From NCBI GenBank assembly GCA_964292325.1, contig CAXYVG010000005.1:1-64000 (forward strand): a stretch of 64,000 nucleotides of DNA. Direction: 5' to 3'. The notes under the pieces were generated by a model. That model did not search any database and was not told the origin of the DNA. It saw only the letters and a list, made by a program, of their open reading frames with translations. The translations under genes were made by a program, and so were the position numbers. This document shows, piece after piece, positions 37,189 through 46,484 of this stretch; within the stretch, counting starts at the first letter, position 1; every line of letters begins with the position of its first letter. This DNA is from CTSoil-075 sp964292325 (lineage in GTDB: Bacteria > Bacillota > Negativicutes > DSM-13327).

Positions 37189-37298
37189 TTTATCCCATCG
37201 GTGTAACACTATCATAGTGTCTGTACCACTTGGTCACAAGCCATCATCATTGCAAGTAAATGATCGTTACAACGATGTTGCGGAACCCTAGGTACACT
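37172..37298 (-). ncRNA. ykkC-class riboswitch, probably PRPP-responsive
   Basis: The minus strand carries the ykkC core: ACCTAGGGTTCCG, a variable hairpin, and the 3' conserved GGGATAAAAACCCGGGCGGGG. Subclasses sense guanidine, ppGpp, PRPP or nucleotides. The preceding guanine aptamer and following purine genes match the known guanine-PRPP tandem arrangement, so PRPP is the likely ligand. The assignment within the class is an inference from context. Confidence 0.75.
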
Positions 37299-37300
37299 TT

Positions 37301-37371
37301 CACTCGTAGTTAGACAATTTACGGTCGTCCTGTAGAAACGCTTGAGCCTTATTCTCAAATTTATACGAGTT
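37301..37371 (-). ncRNA. purine (guanine-type) riboswitch aptamer
   Basis: P1 is ACTCGTA/TACGAGT. The conserved joining and loop segments TATAAAT, TTTCTACA and CCGTAAAT are present, with the two capping stems. The J3/1 segment reads AACTAC, placing C at the specificity position, which selects guanine/hypoxanthine over adenine. It lies 13 nt after the -10 element region and 3 nt before the ykkC-type aptamer. Confidence 0.92.
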
Positions 37372-37390
37372 ATATTTTATTAACGCTATT

Positions 37391-37419
37391 ATTTTACAAC
37401 ATACAGCAAAAGCTGTCAA
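37391..37419 (-). promoter_or_regulatory. promoter of the purine operon
   Basis: TTGACA and TAAAAT with a 17-bp spacer on the minus strand. Predicted start near 37384 places the guanine aptamer at the 5' end of the RNA. Confidence 0.85.
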
Positions 37420-37464
37420 TAAACCGTGAACGTTATTTAATTTTTCTGTTTTAATATTCGGATT

Positions 37465-38133
37465 TTAATTTTTCCTTTTTGTCTTTTTTCTTTTTTGGGG
37501 CAGTAACATAGCACGCAGTAGCACCACCACACTAAAAATAGTAGGAATAAACCACTCCAGCCAATACTGTTGTTCAACGAATAATGTTATTACTTGATCA
37601 CCTATTACCATTTTTCCCGCTGTCCAGCCCAAAAAAACTGAACCTGCTATGATAATAACCGGCCATTTTTGAATCAATATACCAATGAATCTACTCCCCC
37701 AGATAATGATTGGGATACTAATAATTATGCCCATAATTAATAAACTTATTTTCCCTTGCGCGATACCAATAATAGCAATCACATTATCAAGACTCATAAC
37801 AACATCAGCAATGATAATGGTTTTGATGGCATCCCATACGTTTTTCTTAGCTTCTAGATTTTGATGATGACGGCCATCGGCAAGTAGCTTAATAGCAATC
37901 CAAAGTAGCAGCACTCCACTAATCATTTGCAAATAGGGTATGGTAAGAATTAGTACTGCCAGAAAAATCAAACCAATCCGCAAAACAATAGCACCGCCAC
38001 TACCAAATAACATCACGACTTTTTGCTGCTCCGGTGTCAATTTACGGCTAACTAAAGCAATCACTAGCGCATTGTCACCACTAAGTAAAATATTAATCAT
38101 TATAATACTAAATAAAGGCACTATATACTCCAC
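37465..38133 (-). CDS. TerC/YjbE-family integral membrane protein (putative metal exporter)
   Basis: The 222-residue protein has seven hydrophobic segments and the TerC signatures LSGDNALVIALVSRKL near residue 17 and DVVMSLDNVIAIIG near 110, whose acidic residues are thought to bind metal. Relatives of this short YjbE type help export Mn2+ at the translocon. No yybP-type Mn riboswitch was recognised nearby. It stands alone between the purine leader and thiC. Confidence 0.85.
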   Translation of the reverse strand: MEYIVPLFSIIMINILLSGDNALVIALVSRKLTPEQQKVVMLFGSGGAIVLRIGLIFLAVLILTIPYLQMISGVLLLWIAIKLLADGRHHQNLEAKKNVWDAIKTIIIADVVMSLDNVIAIIGIAQGKISLLIMGIIISIPIIIWGSRFIGILIQKWPVIIIAGSVFLGWTAGKMVIGDQVITLFVEQQYWLEWFIPTIFSVVVLLRAMLLPQKRKKTKRKN

Positions 38134-38241
38134 TTTACTAACCTGCCCTTACAGTACAAAATCAAGTACTATACATTAGTATTTCCTACAATTAAGAAAT
38201 AATGTATATTACATTCATTTTTCATTGTATGTAATGGGCAT

Positions 38242-38270
38242 AAAAAAAGTGCGGTTTTATAAACCGCACT
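38242..38270 (-). terminator. terminator of the thi operon
   Basis: Arms AGTGCGGTTT/AAACCGCACT with a 2-3 nt loop are followed by T7 on the minus strand, 13 nt past the thiC stop. Confidence 0.88.
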
Positions 38271-38282
38271 CATCTAAACCGA

Positions 38283-39581
38283 TTAAATATCAAGTCCTTC
38301 ACCATTTAGGATTCGATTCATGGTTTTCATTGCACACATTTTGCCACACATCGTGCATGTATCTTCTTGTTCAGGAACTGATGACTCACGATATGCTTTA
38401 GCTTTTTCCGGATCAATTGCCAGTTCAATCATTTTATTAAAATCAACATCAGCCCGCGCTTGACTCATTTGATTATCCCAGTCTCTAGCACCTTTCACAC
38501 CTTTGGCAATATCAGCGGCATGAGCAGCAATTCGAGTAGCAATAATGCCTTCTTTCATATCATCCATAGTTGGCAAACGCAAATGTTCTGCTGGAGTAAC
38601 ATAGCACAAGAAATCTGCACCAGCAGAAGCAGCAATGGCTCCCCCAATCGCACTCGTAATATGATCATAACCAGGTGCAATGTCTGTTACTAATGGCCCC
38701 AGAATATAAAATGGTGCGCCATGGCATAATCGTTTCTGTAACATGATATTACCTTGAATTTCATTAATCGCCATGTGCCCAGGTCCTTCAACCATAACTT
38801 GTACATTTTTTTCCCAAGCTCTTTTGGTAAGTTCGCCTAGTACAATCAATTCATGAATTTGCGCTGCATCGGTAGAATCATTCGTTGATCCTGGGCGACA
38901 TGCATCACCAAGACTGATTGTAACATCATATTTGGCACAGATATCAAGCACACGGTCATAATGCTCATAAAAAGGATTTTCACTATTATTTAGCTCCATC
39001 CATGCAAATAACAACGAACCGCCGCGAGATACAATATTCGTTAACCGTTTATTTCTTTTTACTTTTGCTGCTGTTTCGCGGTTGAGTCCTGCATGAATGG
39101 TCATGAAATCTACGCCATCTTCTGCATGTTTTTCAACAACTGATAAAAACTCCTCCGCTGTAATGCTTTTTAATTCTTTATCCAAAAAACCAACGGCATC
39201 ATACATTGGTACTGTACCAATCATAGCAGGTGACATTTCAATTAATCTACGACGAAACTTTCTCGTTTTGCCAAAACAGCTCAAATCCATGATCGCATCG
39301 GCTTTCATATCAATGGCTTTTTGTACTTTGCAAATTTCTTCTTCGATATCACAGCAATCTTTTGATACACCTAAGTTAACATTAATTTTCGTAGTTAGCC
39401 CTTGTCCTACACCTGTAGCATCGATGGAAGTATGGTTTTTATTGGCTGGTATCGCAATTTTACCTTGTCCTACTAGATCCATCAGCAAAGAAACGTCCAT
39501 ACCTTCTTTCTCGGCAACTCTAGCGATCTCCTTTGTAACAATACCTTTTTTAGCAGCATCCATTTGTGTTGTATAAGTCAT
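38283..39581 (-). CDS. thiC: phosphomethylpyrimidine synthase
   Basis: ThiC is a radical SAM enzyme that rearranges AIR into HMP phosphate, the pyrimidine half of thiamine; AIR comes from the purine pathway encoded next door. The 432-residue protein has FMTIHAGLN, GDACRPGSTND, MVEGPGHMAINEIQ and the C-terminal cluster motif CTMCGKMCAMK (C-x2-C-x4-C). It shares one base with the end of thiE. Confidence 0.97.
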   Translation of the reverse strand: MTYTTQMDAAKKGIVTKEIARVAEKEGMDVSLLMDLVGQGKIAIPANKNHTSIDATGVGQGLTTKINVNLGVSKDCCDIEEEICKVQKAIDMKADAIMDLSCFGKTRKFRRRLIEMSPAMIGTVPMYDAVGFLDKELKSITAEEFLSVVEKHAEDGVDFMTIHAGLNRETAAKVKRNKRLTNIVSRGGSLLFAWMELNNSENPFYEHYDRVLDICAKYDVTISLGDACRPGSTNDSTDAAQIHELIVLGELTKRAWEKNVQVMVEGPGHMAINEIQGNIMLQKRLCHGAPFYILGPLVTDIAPGYDHITSAIGGAIAASAGADFLCYVTPAEHLRLPTMDDMKEGIIATRIAAHAADIAKGVKGARDWDNQMSQARADVDFNKMIELAIDPEKAKAYRESSVPEQEDTCTMCGKMCAMKTMNRILNGEGLDI

Positions 39582-40237
39582 TATATACTCTCCTCAATCC
39601 TATTGTTTTTAACAATTTCTTTTATTTGCTTTATTTTGCTAACTATATCAGCGGAAGTAGTAATTTCGGTAATCACAGCAATACATCCTGCCCCTTTTTT
39701 AACCACTTCTGCAATATTATCTACCTTTATTCCCCCAATCGCAACAAAGGGAATCGAAATATTACGAGCTACATATTCTAAATAGGTAAACCCTACTGGA
39801 TCACATACATCTTTTTTGGTCGCAGTCTTAAAGATAGGACCGACTCCAATATAATCCGCACCACTTTTCACTGCCTGCTGGGCTTCTTCTGGACTATGAG
39901 TCGAAATACCGATAATCATGTCTTCGCCCACAAGCTGCCTAACCTTCTCAATCGGTAAATCATCTTGCCCAATATGTACACCATCCGCTCCTACAATAAT
40001 TGCCAAGTCAATATCGTCGTTGACAATAAATGTGACGCCAGCTTCTTTCGTCATTTTTCGAATCAGTAGGCATTCACTATATTTTGCCTTCATCTTTTTG
40101 TCTTTTTCCCGATACTGTATGATTGTTACACCTGCATCAATCATTTTTTGTACAACCTCAATATTGCTCCGTCCCAAAGAATGTTCCTCGGCAGTAATAC
40201 AATATAAGTCGGTATTAAAACGATAATTCTTTGCCAT
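39581..40237 (-). CDS. thiE: thiamine-phosphate synthase
   Basis: ThiE joins HMP pyrophosphate and thiazole phosphate. The 218-residue TIM barrel has IIQYREKDKKMK, FIVNDDIDLAIIVGADGVHIGQDDLP and YIGVGPIFKTATKKD. It lies 5 nt after thiF and shares one base with thiC. Confidence 0.96.
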   Translation of the reverse strand: MAKNYRFNTDLYCITAEEHSLGRSNIEVVQKMIDAGVTIIQYREKDKKMKAKYSECLLIRKMTKEAGVTFIVNDDIDLAIIVGADGVHIGQDDLPIEKVRQLVGEDMIIGISTHSPEEAQQAVKSGADYIGVGPIFKTATKKDVCDPVGFTYLEYVARNISIPFVAIGGIKVDNIAEVVKKGAGCIAVITEITTSADIVSKIKQIKEIVKNNRIEESI

Positions 40238-40242
40238 AGGAC

Positions 40243-40878
40243 TTACCCTCCCGTTACTACATAGTTCAGTATAATATTAGACTGTTTAGCAGCTGCGATA
40301 CTCACCTTCGGTGCACAAGGAGGTAACTCTTTGCTCACACCAGAAAGCAAATCACCAACAATATATAAATTGTCTTTGATTTTATGAGTCTTTAGATCAT
40401 CACTATTCGACCAACCAGCAATTCCTGAAGCAGAAACAACGAACTTATCGCTATTGATATAGTGCTCAACAATCATTTTTTTATATTGCGCCTGATCAAA
40501 TGCTTCTATTATAATATCACACTTTTGAAAAATAGAGTCTACACTATGCTCTTCAATTTTTTGCTGACTCATCTCTAGATGCAAATCGGGATTGATCGCT
40601 AATAAATTTTCACGCAGCGCCTCTACCTTTGGTCTACCTACTTGATTATAAAAATAAAATTGCCGATTTAGATTAGAATAATCAATGACATCAAAATCAA
40701 CGATCACAAAATGTCTAAAACCACTCCGCACCAAATTGACTGCACAATTGGAACCAAGTCCGCCCGCTCCAGCAATACCTATGGTGACTTGCTGGATTTT
40801 ACTTAAATGATCGGCACCAAAAGTATTACATAAGGCTTCTTCAAATCGATTTTTATCATTTTCCATTTTCTCTGTCAT
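40243..40878 (-). CDS. thiF: sulfur carrier protein ThiS adenylyltransferase (short ThiF)
   Basis: The 211-residue E1-like protein activates the ThiS C-terminus with ATP. It has IGIAGAGGLGSNCAVNL near residue 33, DYSNLNRQFYF (with the Arg used in adenylation) and a PPCAPKVSIAAAKQ C-terminal segment. It is the short form found in clostridia-like bacteria. It follows thiS by about 50 nt. Confidence 0.9.
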   Translation of the reverse strand: MTEKMENDKNRFEEALCNTFGADHLSKIQQVTIGIAGAGGLGSNCAVNLVRSGFRHFVIVDFDVIDYSNLNRQFYFYNQVGRPKVEALRENLLAINPDLHLEMSQQKIEEHSVDSIFQKCDIIIEAFDQAQYKKMIVEHYINSDKFVVSASGIAGWSNSDDLKTHKIKDNLYIVGDLLSGVSKELPPCAPKVSIAAAKQSNIILNYVVTGG

Positions 40879-40928
40879 TCCTTATCTATTTATCATAAAA
40901 TCGTATGTAGTTTCCTGCCTTTACGAAT

Positions 40929-41129
40929 TTAACCTCCCCCAACAAAATTTAGCACTTCTAATTGATCTTGATCCTGTAGTTCAATATCTGACCACTCTTG
41001 TTTTTTTAATATTTTTCCATTGTATTCTACGATGATGGTCTCAGGATTCAATCCCTTAGCTAACAAAAATTCTGATATCGTGCTCTGTTTTTCTAGCATT
41101 TGCTTTTCACTATTTAGTAGAATCTGCAA
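40929..41129 (-). CDS. thiS: sulfur carrier protein ThiS
   Basis: The ubiquitin-fold protein (about 66 residues) donates sulfur to the thiazole ring. It ends LNFVGGG, giving the Gly-Gly C-terminus that ThiF adenylates. I favour a TTG start at 41129 with GAGGTG 6 nt upstream; a GTG three codons earlier is part of that ribosome site. It is the first gene after the TPP riboswitch. Confidence 0.88.
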   Translation of the reverse strand: MQILLNSEKQMLEKQSTISEFLLAKGLNPETIIVEYNGKILKKQEWSDIELQDQDQLEVLNFVGGG

Positions 41130-41171
41130 CTCATTCACCTCACAATTGTATCCGTTTTACATAACTAACAA

Positions 41172-41207
41172 GCAAAATAAAAGCTTACCCACAAAAGGTA
41201 AGCTTTT
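41172..41207 (-). terminator. terminator of the TPP riboswitch
   Basis: Perfect 11-bp arms AAAAGCTTACC/GGTAAGCTTTT with a 7-nt loop lie between aptamer and thiS and end in TATTTT on the minus strand. It is the likely attenuator of the thi operon. Confidence 0.75.
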
Positions 41208-41236
41208 TGCTTAAGTATAACAAAGATATATACGAA

Positions 41237-41324
41237 GCAGCTTCCCTACGATGGAATTACCCATGTCAGGTTCAAAGGGTCAGGAACAATATTCCTTCTC
41301 AGCCATTTGGCTCCCCTAGCGACA
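41237..41324 (-). ncRNA. TPP (THI element) riboswitch
   Basis: All conserved blocks are present on the minus strand: CTAGGGGAGCC, GGCTGAGA, GACCCTTTGAACCTGA, GGGTAAT and CGTAGGGAAGC. It represses thiS-F-E-C when thiamine pyrophosphate is bound. Confidence 0.97.
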
Positions 41325-41346
41325 TATTAAATTATCAGTTAAATCC

Positions 41347-41375
41347 ATCATAATACATTTCCCACTATTAGTAAA
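41347..41375 (-). promoter_or_regulatory. candidate promoter of the thi operon
   Basis: TTTACT and TATGAT with a 17-bp spacer on the minus strand, about 15-20 nt before the riboswitch. The -35 match is moderate. Confidence 0.5.
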
Positions 41376-41393
41376 GGAAAATATGATCTTGCT

Positions 41394-42095
41394 TTACTCT
41401 GCCATCTCGAGAGCAATCTCCATCATTTGTGTAAAAGCAGTCTGACGTTCTTCTGCTGTGGCCGCCTCGTGAGTGACCAAACTATCACTCACCGTTAAAA
41501 TCGTCAATGCATTCACACCATATTTAGCCGCTAATGTGTATAATCCGGCAGTTTCCATCTCGACAGCTAACACGCCATAATTAGACCAGATTTCCCATTC
41601 TTCTGAATCATCGCAATAAAACGTATCCGTGGTAAAAATATTGCCAACTTTAACCGGAATATTTAATTTTTGCGCAGTATCATATGCTTTTTGCAATAAG
41701 GAAAAACTAGCAGTAGGCGCATAGGTCATTCCACGAAAACGTTGCAAATTGATATTCGAATCATGAGAGGCTGCCATCGCAATGACTACATCTTTTATTT
41801 TTACATCTTCCTGCAACGATCCACATGTACCAATACGAATGATATTTTTTACATGATAAGAATTGATCAACTCATAAGCATAAATGGATATCGAAGGCAC
41901 TCCCATCCCCGACGCCTGCACCGATATTTTTTTCCCTTTATAAAATCCAGTGTACCCAAACATCCCACGGACTGTATTATAACAAGTAGCATTCTCCAAA
42001 AAATTTTCAGCAATAAATTTCGCTCTCAGTGGATCACCAGGCATTAATACCGTACTAGCAATATCGGATTCTTGTGCATTAATATGTATACTCAT
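41394..42095 (-). CDS. deoD: purine-nucleoside phosphorylase, DeoD type
   Basis: The hexameric DeoD enzyme cleaves purine nucleosides with phosphate. The 233-residue protein has TVLMPGDPLRAKFIAEN near residue 16, YTGFYKGKKISVQASGMG, IRIGTCGSLQ and VEMETAGLYTLAAKYG. It lies alone between the RND pump terminator and the thi leader, on the same strand. Confidence 0.95.
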   Translation of the reverse strand: MSIHINAQESDIASTVLMPGDPLRAKFIAENFLENATCYNTVRGMFGYTGFYKGKKISVQASGMGVPSISIYAYELINSYHVKNIIRIGTCGSLQEDVKIKDVVIAMAASHDSNINLQRFRGMTYAPTASFSLLQKAYDTAQKLNIPVKVGNIFTTDTFYCDDSEEWEIWSNYGVLAVEMETAGLYTLAAKYGVNALTILTVSDSLVTHEAATAEERQTAFTQMMEIALEMAE

Positions 42096-42191
42096 TTACA
42101 TTGCCTCCATTTGTTTTGTATCAATATTATATAATTTTCACCAACAATTATGCAATGTTATTTCATATATATACTTTTACAGGCATAGAAG

Positions 42192-42227
42192 AAGAGGCCT
42201 ACAAGCGATCTCACTTGTAAGCCTCTT
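42192..42227. terminator. terminator-like hairpin after the RND pump gene
   Basis: Arms of 14 nt (AAGAGGCCTACAAG and CTTGTAAGCCTCTT) pair with one mismatch. It lies 10 nt past the pump stop; T runs on either side are weak. Confidence 0.55.
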
Positions 42228-42237
42228 GCTCTTTCTT

Positions 42238-45200
42238 TTACGCTTCTGTTGGATGATCCTGTTTGGTCTTTACATGATTTTGGATGCGATCCACGACTAG
42301 ATATACTGCAGGCACCACAACGAGTGTAAGCATGGTCGAAGTAATTAATCCACCTACCAACACTACCCCCATCGACTGCCGTAGTTCTGCTCCCGCACCA
42401 ATCCCTAGAGCAATCGGCATCATGCCAAAAATCATAGCTGCCGTAGTCATCAAGATGGGACGAAGCCTTACACTACCAGCTTCTAGTAAGGATTCTTTCA
42501 ACGGTTTGCCTGTTTTTCGCAGCTGATTAGTATAATCTACAAGCAAAATAGCATTTTTCGTAACCAATCCCATCAACATGATCACGCCAATCAGCGACAT
42601 AATATTCATCGTTTGCCCCGAAATGAGTAACCCTAAGATAGCACCCGTTAATGAAAAAGGTAGCGATAACATAATCGTCAGCGGATGAATAAAGCTCTCA
42701 AACTGAGCAGCAAGTACCATATAGATCAGAATAACAGCTAGACCTAGTGATTTTCCAATCTCCATAAAGGAATCTTGCATAGTTTGTGCTTGTCCAACAA
42801 ACTTGTAGGAATAACCTAGCGGCAGATTCATATCAGGCATCATATTTTTTACTTTCGTAATAATATCACCCGACGATACTCCGACAACATTTGAATATAC
42901 AATCACTTCTCGTTGGCGCATATCTCGATCAATTTCCGTCGGTCCTGATGATAGTTTGATCTCTGCAATATCGCCGAGTCTAATAAAAGTACCAGACTTA
43001 GTAGCAAGTTGCAGATTGGTAACATCATCAATGCTTTGACGCTGCGTCCCTTCTAGCTGTACCTTAATATTATAATCTTTGTCTCCTGCATTATATTTAT
43101 TGCGGGTATTGATACCAAGAAAAGCCGATTGCACAGTATTCGCCACAACTGCTGCATCCAGTCCAGCATCACTGACTCGCATAGAATTAAGATTTACCTG
43201 TACTTCAGGTGAAGACTGTTCACTCGATATATCGACATCAGCAGTACCAGGAATTTGTTTAATTTTCCCTGCCAACTCCTGAGCCATATGGGTTAAGACG
43301 TCAAGATCAGGGCCACGCAAGGCAATTTGTACAGGTCTAGAATCGCCCCTCCCCATCCCTTGACTGTTTTGCACTACCACTTTTAGGTCACCAACATTAT
43401 GAAATATCGACCTAAGTTCCTCCATAATTTTATCCATAGAACGCGAGCGACTAGCGGTATCCACTAGTTTTATGCCAATCGTAGCTTTATTGGACTGACT
43501 TCCAGGACCAACAGTAAGCACTGCCGATTCCAGTTCAGGGATGGCATTTACCTCTTGTTCAATCGGCATCACAAGTCCTTGCATTTTCGTAAAAGACGTA
43601 CCAGCTGGCGCTGTCATCATAATACTAAACTCTCCCGAATCATAAGTAGGCTGAAATTCACTACCGATGAAAGGCAATAACGCCCCATTGAGTAGTAACG
43701 ATACCACCGCAATGGTAATCACTTTTTTCGGTCGCTCTAACGCCCACCCTAAGATACCATTGTACATTTCTTGGATTGCTAAAAAACCATTCTCCCAGCG
43801 ATCTAAGACTGTTTGCAATTTTTTTCGCATTCCCGAGAACACCACTTGATCATGGGATGGTTTCTTTAACCAATACGCTGATAACGTAGGCGTTAACGTA
43901 AATGCAACAAATAGAGAAAAAGCAACGGCAAAGGCTACCGTCAAACCAAACTGTTTGAAGTACTGACCAATAATCCCGCCCATACTACCAACAGGGACAA
44001 ACACTGCCAAAATGGATAATGTAGTAGCCATAACAGCCAGTGCGATTTCTGACGTACCATCCTTTGCTGCTTCTAAGGGCGACTTACCGGCTTCCATATG
44101 TCGATAGATATTTTCAATAACAACAATCGCGTCATCAATTAAGATACCTACCGCCAAACTAAGTCCCATTAATGACATATTGTTTAAGGTAAAATGCATC
44201 GTCTTTAGTAGAAAAAAAGTAGCAATGACCGATGTTGGAATCGCAATGGCACCAATAATAGTGGCCCGAGTATTTTGCAAAAACAAAAACGTGATAACAA
44301 TCGCTAAAAAACCACCAAAAATCATCGACATCATGACATCATCCACACTACTTTTGATATACACCGCGCTATCACGAGTAACAGAAACTTTTATATCCGA
44401 TGGCAATAACGGTTGCACTTTATCCATGGCTTTTTTAGCTCGTTCTGCAACATCTACGGTATTGGTTCCTGACTGTTTTTGCACCGCAACCATAATACTC
44501 GGCACGCCATTCGTCCGAACCAATGAACGTTGTTCACCAAAGCTATCCACTACCGTTGCTAGATCAGAAAGTTTGATTAATCTTCCTTCCTGATTGGCAA
44601 CAATCAGATTTTTAATATCTTCTACACTTTTATATTTTCCCATTGTTCTAACCGTTAACTTGGTTCCCTTCTCCGTAATGTCACCACCCGGAGCATTTTG
44701 ATTTTGGTTATTTACGCTATCTAGAATTTGTTGCATAGAGATTTTATACGTTGCTAATTTCTTAGAATCAACCTGAACCTGAATCTCACGATCCGTGGCT
44801 CCGGTAATGCTCACATCAGCGACACCATCAATACGTTGCAATTCATCTTTTACTACATCGACGGCTACTTTGCGAATTTCGCCCGGACTGCGCGTCTTGG
44901 ATAACATGCTAAAATATAGCACTGGAGCAGCACTTATATCAAATCGTTGAATGGTTGGTTCATCAATTTGGTCAGGTAGGTGTTTTCTGACAGTTGCTAC
45001 TTTTTCTCTCACTTCATTCGCCGCTAGCTTAGGATCGGTCCCAAACTCAAACTCAATAGTTGTCTGAGAAACGCCTTCTCGCGTTACGGAAGTTAAATTT
45101 TTAATACCAGAAAGTGAACTTACCCCATCTTCAATCGGCTTGGTAATCAAACTTTCCATTTCTTCTGGCGAAGCTCCTGCATAGTTTACAGATACACTGA

Positions 45201-45333
45201 CCAAAGGAAAATCCACTTCTGGATTCAGATCAATACCCAAACTAGGATATGCCCCTAGTCCAAATACAACTAATAACATAACAATCATGGTCGTAAATAC
45301 AGGACGTTTAATAAATGTTACGATGCCTCCCAT
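42238..45333 (-). CDS. RND-family multidrug efflux pump (AcrB/HAE1 type)
   Basis: The 1031-residue inner-membrane pump exports drugs or toxic compounds with the proton gradient. It has 12 membrane segments in two halves, large periplasmic loops, and the TM4 proton-relay region GILIDDAIVVIENIYRHME with paired aspartates. The N-terminus (FIKRPVFTTMIVMLLVVFGL) and GMMPIALGIGAGAELRQSMG are family signatures. Its stop/start region touches the adaptor gene by one base. No TolC-like gene is adjacent. RND pumps span two membranes, supporting a diderm host. Confidence 0.93.
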   Translation of the reverse strand: MGGIVTFIKRPVFTTMIVMLLVVFGLGAYPSLGIDLNPEVDFPLVSVSVNYAGASPEEMESLITKPIEDGVSSLSGIKNLTSVTREGVSQTTIEFEFGTDPKLAANEVREKVATVRKHLPDQIDEPTIQRFDISAAPVLYFSMLSKTRSPGEIRKVAVDVVKDELQRIDGVADVSITGATDREIQVQVDSKKLATYKISMQQILDSVNNQNQNAPGGDITEKGTKLTVRTMGKYKSVEDIKNLIVANQEGRLIKLSDLATVVDSFGEQRSLVRTNGVPSIMVAVQKQSGTNTVDVAERAKKAMDKVQPLLPSDIKVSVTRDSAVYIKSSVDDVMMSMIFGGFLAIVITFLFLQNTRATIIGAIAIPTSVIATFFLLKTMHFTLNNMSLMGLSLAVGILIDDAIVVIENIYRHMEAGKSPLEAAKDGTSEIALAVMATTLSILAVFVPVGSMGGIIGQYFKQFGLTVAFAVAFSLFVAFTLTPTLSAYWLKKPSHDQVVFSGMRKKLQTVLDRWENGFLAIQEMYNGILGWALERPKKVITIAVVSLLLNGALLPFIGSEFQPTYDSGEFSIMMTAPAGTSFTKMQGLVMPIEQEVNAIPELESAVLTVGPGSQSNKATIGIKLVDTASRSRSMDKIMEELRSIFHNVGDLKVVVQNSQGMGRGDSRPVQIALRGPDLDVLTHMAQELAGKIKQIPGTADVDISSEQSSPEVQVNLNSMRVSDAGLDAAVVANTVQSAFLGINTRNKYNAGDKDYNIKVQLEGTQRQSIDDVTNLQLATKSGTFIRLGDIAEIKLSSGPTEIDRDMRQREVIVYSNVVGVSSGDIITKVKNMMPDMNLPLGYSYKFVGQAQTMQDSFMEIGKSLGLAVILIYMVLAAQFESFIHPLTIMLSLPFSLTGAILGLLISGQTMNIMSLIGVIMLMGLVTKNAILLVDYTNQLRKTGKPLKESLLEAGSVRLRPILMTTAAMIFGMMPIALGIGAGAELRQSMGVVLVGGLITSTMLTLVVVPAVYLVVDRIQNHVKTKQDHPTEA

Positions 45334-46463
45334 TACTGACCACCATCCTTCATCCCCGTTACTTCCGCACCGTCCTTTATCTTATTTTGCCCTTCTACCA
45401 CAATACTTTCGCCTTGACTTACCCCTTCCAGTACCTCTGCTAAGCCATCACCAACAAACCCAAGTTTCAATATTCGTTGCTGCACTTTATTGTCAGCATC
45501 TACTACAAATACTGTTTTTTGATCTTCGCGCATAACAAGAGCACTTTCTGGAATTACCAATGCATTCGGATGAGCTTTGATAGAGGCTTCTACCTTAGCA
45601 AACATTCCTGCTTTTAGCAGTCCTTGCTCATTCGCAATCGATACTTCCGCTGTAAATGTACGTGCTGGCATGGCAGCCGTAGGAGAAATCCTTGTAATAG
45701 TGCCCGTAAATTCTTGTCCATTTAGAGCATCTACCTTCACTTTTACATTTGATCCGACTACCAAATCCGCTACCTGTGACTCTCCAACCGTAGTCTTTGC
45801 TACTAACGTAGATAGATCAGCGACCGTAATAATCGGCGCACCCGCTCGTGTAAAAGTACCAGACTGTACATATCGTTTGGTCACAACACTATCACGTGGT
45901 GCGATGACATTGGCATTATTGAGTTTTTCCTGAACCAACTCAAAATTTCCCTCTGCCGCCCGCACTTGACCAGCAGCTGAATCGCGTTTTGTACGAGCAT
46001 TATCAAGAAGTTGCGCTGATATAGCCCCCTGCGCTGCTAATGCACTATACCGATTATAATCTAGTGCTGCTTGTTCGAACGTAGATTGCGCTACTGCAAG
46101 ATTTCCCTCGGCCTGTAATACTTGAGCTGACAATTCATTGGTATCTAGTGTCGCAATGACAGTCCCTGACTTCACAATATCGCCCTCTGCCACCGGCAAT
46201 GTATTAATCCGGCTATCCACCTTCGCTGAAATATCAGCGCTCCATACCGGTTCCAGTCCTGCAGAAAACTCCACTTTCGGAATGATATCACGTGTCCCCA
46301 CAGTAGCGACTCGCACAGCGACTCCCTTACCCTGTGACATTTTAAGAGTTCTTTCTTTGCTTGAAGATATATTTTGATAGATGCGGTACCCAATAATACC
46401 AGTAAATATAACCACTATGATCAATACAACAGAAAGCTTCTTACTCTTTTTTAGAAGCACCAT
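45333..46463 (-). CDS. RND efflux periplasmic adaptor (membrane fusion protein)
   Basis: The protein (about 376 residues) links the pump to an outer-membrane channel. It has an N-terminal membrane anchor (LSVVLIIVVIFTGIIGYRIY), a lipoyl-like domain split by an alpha-helical hairpin (residues 90-190) and beta-barrel segments (ARTFTAEVSIANEQGLLKAGMFAKVE). I chose the ATG at 46463 with GAGGG 5 nt upstream; a GTG two codons earlier lies too close. It is the first gene of the pump operon and is preceded by a large inverted repeat. Confidence 0.9.
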   Translation of the reverse strand: MVLLKKSKKLSVVLIIVVIFTGIIGYRIYQNISSSKERTLKMSQGKGVAVRVATVGTRDIIPKVEFSAGLEPVWSADISAKVDSRINTLPVAEGDIVKSGTVIATLDTNELSAQVLQAEGNLAVAQSTFEQAALDYNRYSALAAQGAISAQLLDNARTKRDSAAGQVRAAEGNFELVQEKLNNANVIAPRDSVVTKRYVQSGTFTRAGAPIITVADLSTLVAKTTVGESQVADLVVGSNVKVKVDALNGQEFTGTITRISPTAAMPARTFTAEVSIANEQGLLKAGMFAKVEASIKAHPNALVIPESALVMREDQKTVFVVDADNKVQQRILKLGFVGDGLAEVLEGVSQGESIVVEGQNKIKDGAEVTGMKDGGQ

Positions 46464-46484
46464 ACCCACCCTCTCTCATAAAAA

